From Mimachlamys varia (lineage: Eukaryota; Mollusca; Bivalvia; Pectinida; Pectinidae), in the NCBI GenBank assembly GCA_947623455.1, contig OX392533.1:36314729-36378728 (forward strand): a DNA stretch of 64,000 bases, in the 5' to 3' direction. Below the pieces are notes generated by a model, which had not been told where the DNA came from, did not search any database, and was given only the letters and a program-made list of their open reading frames with translations. Below, one piece after another: positions 55,472 to 64,000 of the stretch. A program made the position numbers and the translations under genes. The first letter of the stretch is position 1. Each line of letters begins with the position of its first letter.

Positions 55472-57821
55472 TTAGCTTTAAAGTATAAGGAAATCTTAAT
55501 TAAAGTTAATTGTAGTCCTCTTTATTTACTGTGGCAAAAAAGATTGATGTTAATTATTTCCCATCTTTCAGAGTCCCTATACTCGTATCAGAACAGGAAA
55601 TGTAATGCGAGATCTAATTTGACTTCTTTCATGTTTTATAATAAATAACATTTTAAAATAGACAATGCGCACATGATAACATTTCACGTAAACAAATATC
55701 TTTACCGCTAGTTTCCAAATTAAGTTAATGAAAATCGTGTCAGAGTTTTGAAACAGTACACCTTTGTAGCTTGTCAGGTCTTAATAAGACCTCATAGGGA
55801 GAATTGGATGCAATACCATTAAAATATGTAACAATGTTTCTGATTGGTTGTAAATACAAAGTCATGTGATCAGTTATGAAGCAAAACTCTTATTTTCTTT
55901 ATTAGATTGTGTTGATAATTTTCTAGCAAATCTACACAGTTAATTCCCTCCATTGCATGTCTTTGAGTGTATAATGAGAACCACCTTGGCTGGCACGTAC
56001 TGATGTGTAACAATAATTTCACATACAAATTGTGAGGAAACCCTTCCCACAGGATAAATAAACCCTAGGCTTCTAGTTAGCTTGATTGAAAACATCCCGT
56101 ACACTTGTGTGATATCATTAGGAATACTGCATAAACAGATTCCGAAAATTTTTGAAGTAATTCTTTCTAAAGAGGAAGAAGTTATCAGAGCCGTCTGCTT
56201 CTAATATCAGCTGGCATTTTCCCATTTCTCTGGAAAAGTCTGGGAAATGTGTTTTCAATTTTCAATGAAATAAGGATATTTTTTAAAACTGTAAACATTT
56301 GTAATAGGATTGTGGAGGTATTTATTTGAGATCACCCGAGTGTGAGAAATTAAAAGAAGAAAAATCTGTTTCATTTTTCGGGGAAGTGAAAAAGGAAGTG
56401 CAAGTGCTGAGTATATAGCTGGCAGACGGCATTCCTGGCTGGTACCACAGTGTCGGCCAGATGTAAACTAGCACCAGATGTTCCGACATGTTGATCCATC
56501 AGGTGGATTCCAAAAACACATGGCCGCCGTCAGCTGCAATTAGGAGCATAGTCTTCGCTGAAACAGTCAAGATGGCAGGAAAATGGGAGGAGAGGGCTCA
56601 CAGAAGCCCTGTACAGTAGTTGTTGGCAATATATTTCATGCCAAAAGATGTTTTTTGTTTCTTTATTATAGCGGAAAACAAAAGGCACAGAAGACAAAGG
56701 GTTGGTTTAGTTGCACGGTTGAATTATTGATAATTGTCAAGAATGTTCGGGGTGTTACCACAGAACCATATTTATCCAAGAGAGCATTCTACTGCTTCCA
56801 ACCGTTTATCATAATTGCTTACATGTAGATTCAGAGGCTGGTCCTCGTATATCTTCCCAAACTCGAGTTTTGATCAGTCCCAGGTTGTGTAAAATGTTTC
56901 TTCTGCGATAGATTTCATTGGTTTACGCCTGTTATCGCGCTAGTGTTTTATAGTTTTATTTGAAAATGTAGATATGTCGGATGAAAATCTGGACCTTTTG
57001 GTGTCACTGTAAATCTGGTTTCTCTCCAACAATAAAACAAATCCCTTGTACATTTTTATAGGGAAATTGTACAAATGCCAGAAGAAGAGAGAAAAAAATG
57101 ACATCTCTGCGTTTAGTCAGAAAAACTGACTTATCGTGTCCACTAGATCCTGGTATTTCTGTGTATGTACAGGACAATGGACAGATCAGACAGATAAGAC
57201 AGATGGACAGACAGATGAAATGAGTATGGTGAATTCTCTCCTCCATTGTTTCATGAACTTGTGAGACCAATCTGCAGATTTTCTTTCATTACATTAGATT
57301 GAAAGAGATTAAATTAGTGGGGGAGTAGAACAGTCTCCAACTCCCCCCCCCCTTGGGTCCCCCCCCTTTATCCCCCTCCCTTGACAGATGAGTTAGCCAG
57401 ATGGGTCTGGTTTCTACCAGCTGGTCCACTCCCCCCTCCCTCCCCCCCTCTCCCTCTCCACACACACTCACAACCACAACAACATGCTGGCCTGACTAGA
57501 CCTAGACACTTAGGAAATTACAACCAGCATATCAATGGGAATAGTCATACTGGGCCTGAATACTGAAGAAAATTATATCTGAAATGAAAATAATATTTAA
57601 AATTTTGCAAAATACATGGGCTGCCATCGTAATAGTATATAAATGCAAGATATGATAGATGTTAATTAAACAAGTTGAACACTTACACTGTAAAAATTTT
57701 AGCTAGTACTGACTTATAATTAAATGTAGATATTTTCTTACGTCTTCATATTTTTAGGAACTTAATTGTAGTTGGAATGTAAATGTTTATTATGGAAAGA
57801 CAAAGAATGCATTTCAGACTT
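55472..57821. other. Intergenic DNA, no supported gene
   Basis: 56400-56580 is a little GC-richer (GGCCGCCGTCAGCTGC) but has no exon-like frame. 57335-57460 is C/T-rich with C runs. Frames at 56583 and 57004 are not recognisable. An ACAGATCAGACAGATAAGAC microsatellite-like tract lies at 57180-57220. Confidence 0.4.
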
Positions 57822-57906
57822 ATCAGAATTCACCCCTAAGATTTCATAATGGAATATTCATATCATTGAATTGGAAGAGTTTAAATGTGACTTTCGGGGT
57901 AAATAG
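57822..57906 (+). mobile_element. 91-bp hairpin element
   Basis: AATTCACCCCTAAGATTTC, then GAATTGGAAGAGTTTAAATG, then CTTTCGGGGTAAAT. The termini have drifted. Confidence 0.75.
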
Positions 57907-58464
57907 AAACAATGAACCTAACTTTATTTGACAACAAGCCATTCATGTCTAGCATTTTTTTTTTAAATACAAAACTCAATTACAGTATTTCTGTTTGTAC
58001 TGAAATTTGCTATGGAACTATGGAATGCATTAAGCTGATTTAAGTTTTCTTTTATTGCATTTTTATCTCTTTTTCGTTTCTTACTAGTACAAAATGAAGA
58101 TATTTGGGGTAAAGATATTACCCACATAAAAACCATATCAGTTTTACTAAGTTAAACATTTGATAAAATGCTAACATTTTTTGCGATGAGTAAAATAAAA
58201 CAAATATTGAAATTGGGCAAAACAGGGGGTAAAAGATTGAAATCACACTGGTGAAAACCTCCCAACATTTTATGGCTTGTCCAGTATCTTAAAATGAAAA
58301 GGAAGTCAGCTGGTCGTGATCTAAATTGATAACATCTTATAAATATTGAGTGAAGCCACCATGATACCAAGATCTGAGATTAATGCCTGTTATACAGATT
58401 ATAACAGAGGTACCTACATATCAACTGTTGTGGAGCTAAATATGACACAGATAGCCTAAAGTAC

Positions 58465-59095
58465 ATTGAGGGGGGAGGGGGTATCTGTGGTGAAGGAGGG
58501 GAGGGGGTGTATTGGAGGTGTTGGTGGGGGTGGGGGTGTACTTGTGGTGTTTAGGGGGTATTTGTGGAGTTGGGGGTTATTTTTGTGGTGGTAGAGAGGA
58601 TTGGGTATATTGGAAGTGGTGGTGGTGGTGGTGGTGGGGGGGGGGGGGGGGGGCGTGTACTCGTGGTGTTTAGGGGGTATTGGTTTGGGGGGGGGGTATT
58701 TGTGGTGATGAAGAGGAAGGGTATTGGAGGTGTTGATGGGGGCGTGTACTTGTGGTGGTGTCGATGGTGTGGTGTTAAGGGGGTATTGGTGGGGGTATAT
58801 GTAGTAATGGAGGGGAGAGTGTGAATTGAAGGTGTTGGGGGGGGGGGGGGGGGGGCAGTGTACTTGTGGTGGTGTTGAGGGGGATATTGGTGGGGAGGTA
58901 TTTGTGGTGGTGATGATAGGGTATTTGTGAGGTTGGTGGGAGGTGTACTTGTGGTGTTTAGGGGTATTGGTGAGGAGTGGGGTATTTGTGGTGATGAAGG
59001 GGAGAGAGTGTATTGGAGATGTTGGTGGGGGAGGGGGGAGGTGTACTTGTGGTAGTGTTTAGGGGGTATTGGTGGGGGTGGGGGGTATCTAGGAT
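58465..59095. repeat. G/T-rich minisatellite with G-runs
   Basis: Units contain 'GTGTACTTGTGGTGGTG', 'TTTAGGGGGTATTGGTGGGGG' and 'TATTTGTGGTGATGAAGGGGA' in irregular order. The plus strand is almost free of C, with G-runs near 58637-58653 and 58837-58855. The long proline/threonine-rich minus-strand frame (58551-59237) is the translation of this repeat and not a gene. Confidence 0.88.
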
Positions 59096-59865
59096 TGAGG
59101 AGTATTTTGTATCCTAAAGAGGTCAGGTGTTCCGAAAAGTTATTGGACAGAAAACATAATGGGAATTTGGTTTTGTTGTTGAGGATGTAATTAAATGAAG
59201 AATTAAGAAGGTGGGCATTTCCTAAAATGAACTTCATTCTAGAAATCGGGTATGGACAGCAATGAAAGGTATTATTTCTACACTTTGAAGATAGAGAGAG
59301 AGAGGGATGAATGGAGGACAGAAGGGAAGAAGGAAAATGGTTTCATATGGAGTTGAGCTATTATTATCTGTGCTGGGGCTCAGCTCAGGGAAGGAAGTGG
59401 TGGGGTGGTTGTATTCTTCAGGTGAAGGGCAGGAAAACAAAATACAGGAGGAAGCATATTATCTACACTACCATGGGAGAAGAGTGTGTTGAGAAGGGTA
59501 AATTTATTGATAAAGATGATTTGGTAACTGGAATATGTATAGTGGAAGAGTATGGAGGGGGATTGATTTTGAGGATAGATGGAGTAGACACTGTAAGGTC
59601 TCAAGTAACAGTGCTAGCTTATAGAGGAATATTTATCAAGGATGACTTAGTCAGGGGTGTGTTATCTGCAAGGGTAGGGAGGGCGGTGGGGGGGGGGGGG
59701 GGGGGGGGCACTGGGCAATGAGTCTTCATATTTAGGTGGTGGGGGTTGGGGTTATCTGACAAAGAGATATAGGAGTCCTGAGGTATTTCAGAATGACTGA
59801 TGTTATGGTTCAGATAAATAACAACAAAGAGTTGGTCACTAAGGAGAGTTGGTGGTTATTGTTAA
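59096..59865. other. G/A-rich spacer
   Basis: Overlapping plus-strand frames at 59307-59721 reflect the purine bias. There is a G18-type run near 59690-59708. No domain is recognisable. Confidence 0.4.
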
Positions 59866-60225
59866 ACAGAAGGTGTTGGTATAATGTATTGTCATGTATT
59901 TGGAAAGTGTTTACAAATATCCTGTTTATTAGAGATCGAGGTAGAAGATTGGAGGTTTATTGAAAGGTCATGGAGATATTGTTTAACAGAAGGTGTTGGT
60001 ATAATGTATTGTCATGTATTTGGAAAGTGTTTAAAATACAGTGTATCCTGTTTATTAGAGGTAGAAGATTGGAGGTTTATTGAAAAGTCATAGGGTTATT
60101 GTTGAACAGAAGTTGTTGGTATAATGTATTGTCATGTATTTGGAAAGTGTTTACAAATATCCTGTTTATTACAGGCCGGAAGATTAGAGGTTTATTGAAA
60201 GGTCATAGAGATGATGATAGAATGG
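59866..60225. repeat. 120-bp tandem repeat, 3 copies
   Basis: ACAGAAGGTGTTGGTATAATG starts at 59866, 59986 and 60106. Each copy contains TTGGAAAGTG, TCCTGTTTATTA, GGAGGTTTATTGAAA and GGTCAT. Confidence 0.9.
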
Positions 60226-61189
60226 ACAAGACAGGGTAGCTAGTTTATCTGTTATCAGTTACAGGGAAAAGCCATATGTTAGCAATACTTCTCCCCCTCC
60301 CCCTCCACCTCCACAACAGCTGTATCTGGTCCCACCTCTCACAGAGTAACAGACCACACACTCTAACATATAGCAACACCACTGGTCAGAGCCCAGCCTA
60401 AACACCATACTGGCAAGTAGATACATCATGTCTCATCAAACTGAAGGATTGGGTCTGCTTCTCATTCTGGCTAAATTGATGAAATTTGTTTGTCCTGTCA
60501 TCCATTTCTGTTGAGACGGAGGGTAATCAAATATTTTGGGGTCTGTTTAGTGTTGAGGGGGCCATGGTTGATGGCGTTCCTATCTTTCTCTGTACATTGA
60601 TTGAATGCAGTCCAGTTCATAAAATAGTTTTCAATTTCACAGATGTCTGAAGGTCATTAAAGTAATTGTCATTGACATAAGGTCAAGGTCATTGAAAAAT
60701 GTTGACATCCAGTTAAATGTCATGGTCACAATGCCAAAGGTCATCGGTAAATGTTAATTGGTATCACCAGGGTCAAGGTCATCAGTAGAATTCACTTTGT
60801 CATCAGTGTAGATAAATGGCCTGGGTCGGAAACATTGATTATAATTATTGCCCGATTGACACAGATAAAAAAAAAAGAAAAAAAAAGAAAACACAATTTT
60901 TTTAAACAATAATGTTTTTTATGGTTCAGAATGATTCAATTTGGCAAGGTTTTGTCGATGAACATATTTATAATGAATGGCAGCCGGGGCCAAGTTGTCA
61001 GGGCCATGTTGCCAGGCCATGTTGTCGTTATGAAATAACACCATGTGGTGATTGATGGTCAATTATATATGTACATTGTTGATAATGTTGGAGGTCATCT
61101 ATCGCAAAGTGGACAGCTGGACACAGCTGGGCATATATTATCAGTGTTTATGTAGATTTTCAGAATTTTTTCTGATGTTAATTCAAGTG
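60226..61189. other. Spacer with an AGGTCA-rich segment
   Basis: 60645-60800 contains six or more AGGTCA/GGTCAAGGTCAT motifs in about 150 bp. Nothing else is supported. Confidence 0.45.
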
Positions 61190-61420
61190 CAAATGCACCA
61201 AGATCTGGGTCCTCTCAGGAAAATTGTACTAAGATCTTGATATCGTACACTGCAGGACAGTTGTACTTAGATCTTGGTCCTACACAAGACAGTTGTACTT
61301 AAATCTTTGTCCTACACAGGACAGTTGTACTTAGATCTAGGTCCTTCACAGGACAGTTGTACTTAGATCTTGGTCCTACACAGGATAATTGTATTAAGAT
61401 CTTAATCCTTATTCAAATCA
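61190..61420. repeat. 32-bp tandem repeat (~6 copies)
   Basis: GGACAGTTGTACTTAGATCT followed by TGGTCCTACACA. Copies are at 61261, 61293 and 61325, and the outer copies are degenerate. Confidence 0.85.
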
Positions 61421-61799
61421 ATACTTGTAGCACTCTTCAACAGAAACATAATTAATTAAATATTTCAAGTTTCTGTAACTCAAGGCAGTTGTACTAAGAA
61501 CTTTGTCTGGACTCGTGAAAATGGCTACTGAATATGAAGTTGGGGTTTTTAGGGGGAGTGGAGGCTAGGGAAGGTAGAAAGTATTGTAGAAGTCTGATCA
61601 GTCTGTTAGCTAGGTGAAGGTGACCTCTCCAGGGTCAGGCCACCTGTACAGGGGGTGTGGTCATCCATGGGAGGGGACTAGTTGTGGCAGGCAGTGACAG
61701 GCACCAGACACTGGTCTGTTTCTGATTAGTCTGTGGGAACTAGACAGGAAACAAACACACATGTGATTCTGGTTTACTGTTGTGGGAATTACAGTCCTC
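61421..61799. other. Spacer, nothing supported
   Basis: No feature seen. Confidence 0.4.
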
Positions 61800-61829
61800 T
61801 GTTACATACTGATGTAGGTAGCAGGGACA

Positions 61830-62262
61830 GTCAACAACAGGACATGGTACACCACACAGCATAGAGACAGTCCACACAACACAACAGGACAACATACAAC
61901 AACAGGACATTGTACACCACACAGCATAGAGACAGTCCACACAACACAACAGGACAACATACAACAACAGGACATTGTACACCACACAGCATAGAGACAG
62001 TCCACACAACACAACAGGACAACATACATCAACAGACATTGTACACCACACAGCATAGAGACAGTCCACACAACACAACAGGACAACATACAACAACAGG
62101 ACATGGTACACCACACAGCATAGAGACAGTCCACACAACGGGATAACATACAACACAATGTGGCAACATACAACAACAGGACAACGTACAACACAATGTG
62201 ACAATCAACAACAGGACATGGTACACCACACAGCATAGAGACGTCCACACAATGTAACAACA
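61830..62262. repeat. 65-bp tandem repeat, CA-rich (6-7 copies)
   Basis: The unit contains GTACACCACACAGCATAGAGACAG (ATAGAGAC at 61861, 61926, 61991, 62055, 62120 and about 62236) plus CACAACAGGACAACATACA. The later interval is longer. Confidence 0.9.
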
Positions 62263-62937
62263 TACAACACAATGTGGCAACATACAACAACAGGACAATA
62301 TACAACACACTGGAAAACACACAGGACAATATACAACACGCATGATAACATACAACAGACAGGACAACATACAACATACATGACAACATACAACACACAT
62401 GACAAAAAACAACAGGCAGGACAACATACAACACAATGTGACAACATTCAACAACAGGACAACGTACAACTAACAGGACAATATACAACACACAGGAAAA
62501 CACACAGGACAACATACAGGACACACATGATAACATACAACACACAGGACAACATACAACACACAGGACAACATACAACACAAAGGACAACATACAGGAC
62601 AACAAACAAAAGACAGGACAACATACAACACACATGATAACATACAACACACAGGACAACATACAAAAGACAGGACAACATACAACACACATGATAACAT
62701 ACAACACACAGGACAACATACAAAAGACAGGACAACATACAACACACATGATAACATACAACATACATGACAACATACAACATACACGACAACATTCAAA
62801 ATACAGGACAACATACAACATACATGACAACATACAACACACATGATAACATACAACATACATGACAGCATACAACATACATGACAACATACATGACAAC
62901 ATACAAAATACAGGACAACATAAACACACAGGACAAG
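62263..62937. repeat. Short-unit CA-rich minisatellite 'GACAACATACAACACACA'
   Basis: Irregular 16-21 bp units of (G)GACAACATACAACACACA type continue from the preceding 65-bp array. The plus strand has very little T or G. The minus strand lacks stop codons over 1.1 kb, so a Cys-rich 375-codon frame (61802-62929) stays open by composition. Confidence 0.88.
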
Positions 62938-64000
62938 AAAGGGAGATTTAGGTTATAGGGACACTTTATGACATTTTCAGAAACGTGGCATCATTTGATT
63001 TTAAAAGAGAATTTCGTATCAAATATCTTGTTAAAACAATTAGATACAAACTAGCATACAAAAAGTGTATAGACAGAGAGTTGATGTTTATGAAAACATG
63101 ACATTTAGCCATTCCCCCCTGAAATTTCATAAACTATTCATTTAACTTTTGGATGTGTATTTAGCGGCTTATAAGTTACATAAATGAAATATGACATAAA
63201 GTGGTACATTAGAGAAGCACACTGGGTTGAAATGAATAACACTTTTCTTTCTTTTCCTTAACCTGGTATATTCGGATCACAGTATGAGGTTTACAAGCAC
63301 AGGAACATGTGTAAATCATGACGTCTTAATTGAAGGGAAACGAAAACCAGATTTGTAAACAAAAAGATAAAAAGCTTCTCTAAAGATGCAGTAAATATTG
63401 GTGATATATTTTGGGAGATAATTTCACAAAGGTTTAGTAAATCAGCTAATTATCTTGTGCAAATGCAAATACATTGCAAACACACGTCTTTAAAATATGA
63501 AAGATGTGTTTTTTTAAGAAGAAAACAGTTCTTGCTGGTTAAAAGAAATGGATTATTATATGTTTATTTGAAACATGTGAACATACAAATCCAATACACA
63601 TTGCAACAGTTAGTCCAAGATTTTTGCCTGAAAATTGAAAACTGTTTGATGTTAATGAATCTAAAGATGCGATCTTTGTAAAGACTAACTTGAAAGGTAG
63701 ACGAGCTTTGTTTCCGTAACTTCAAATGTCGAGTTCTTATCAATGGTGCCAAACATTAGTTATTACCAAACCCCGGTCTGCGTGATTAGCACCAGATTGA
63801 ATCTTGACTCTCTGATGTGGGAGGGGCGATTAAAAGAGTTAATTACGATAAAAACATGGAGGCAGCCCTTGCACAGTGCCCCCTATATCTGATGCTTCAT
63901 CTTGTCGAAATTGACAGCGAAAAAAATATATTGCTTGATACTGGAAATAAGATGCTTGCGAACCTGTAGCATGGGAAAAACAAAAGCATGTTTTACAATA
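62938..64000. other. Intergenic DNA to the window end
   Basis: A degenerate hairpin-element relic lies at about 63104-63165 (CATTCCCCCCTGAAATTTC). No gene is supported. Confidence 0.4.

Noticed and set aside
58551..59237. 228-codon Pro/Thr-rich minus-strand frame
   Set aside because: It lies inside a G/T-rich minisatellite. Composition alone keeps the frame open.
61802..62929. 375-codon Cys-rich minus-strand frame
   Set aside because: It is the translation of a CA-rich tandem repeat whose complement lacks stop codons. Several frames are open at once, unit lengths are not multiples of three, and there is no signal of selection.

Overview
This window reads as animal nuclear DNA from a lophotrochozoan, most likely a mollusc and probably a bivalve. 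The assignment is an inference from three things: the AT-rich, gene-poor background; the dense mix of short inverted-repeat elements, tRNA-derived SINEs and minisatellites; and AGGTCA-rich dispersed repeats ending in a 'TTGGGCCTCTTG' motif. No ordinary host gene could be supported. There are no operons, ribosome binding sites, CRISPR arrays or rRNA. The only convincing protein-coding gene belongs to a transposon.

Layout. 0-7.3 kb: dispersed repeats, a 44-bp satellite with a higher-order structure (0.84-2.26 kb), then mostly unique AT-rich DNA. 7.27-11.27 kb: a complete piggyBac-type transposon with perfect 13-bp terminal inverted repeats (TIRs), TTAA on both sides, and a two-exon transposase of 598 aa that appears intact. 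11.3-17.5 kb: small tandem repeats, several copies of a ~91-bp TTAA-ended hairpin element, and one 444-bp TA-flanked miniature inverted-repeat element (MITE). 17.53-20.48 kb: a 2.95-kb non-coding DNA transposon with ~105-bp TIRs, inserted at a TA inside a ~31-bp tandem array, with the empty site visible next to it. 21.97-23.38 kb: a 36-bp hairpin-forming minisatellite. 26.0-26.5 kb: a MITE whose end has expanded into a minisatellite. 27.9-36.7 kb: several MITE families, a 67-bp array (28.7-29.9 kb), a cluster of four hairpin elements (31.6-32.75 kb), a 175-bp foldback element with a target-site duplication, and a SINE. 40.73-41.33 kb: a MITE carrying a 378-bp miniature LTR retrotransposon (TRIM) whose two LTRs each contain a tRNA-like Pol III promoter. 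41.7-42.6 kb: a 47-bp array. 43-64 kb: more MITEs, hairpin elements, two SINEs, a probable solo LTR, and strongly strand-asymmetric arrays at 58.5-59.1 kb (G/T-rich) and 61.8-62.94 kb (A/C-rich).

How the parts relate. The piggyBac element encodes its own transposase and could also act on TTAA-flanked partners, although the small TTAA-ended families here do not share its TIR sequence. The TRIM and its solo-LTR-like relatives encode nothing and would need enzymes supplied from elsewhere. The many TA-flanked MITEs with CAGT-type ends are probably relics of Tc1/mariner-pogo activity. The two most unusual items are the tRNA-like LTR family and the very abundant 91-bp palindromic element, with about 16 clear copies in 64 kb.
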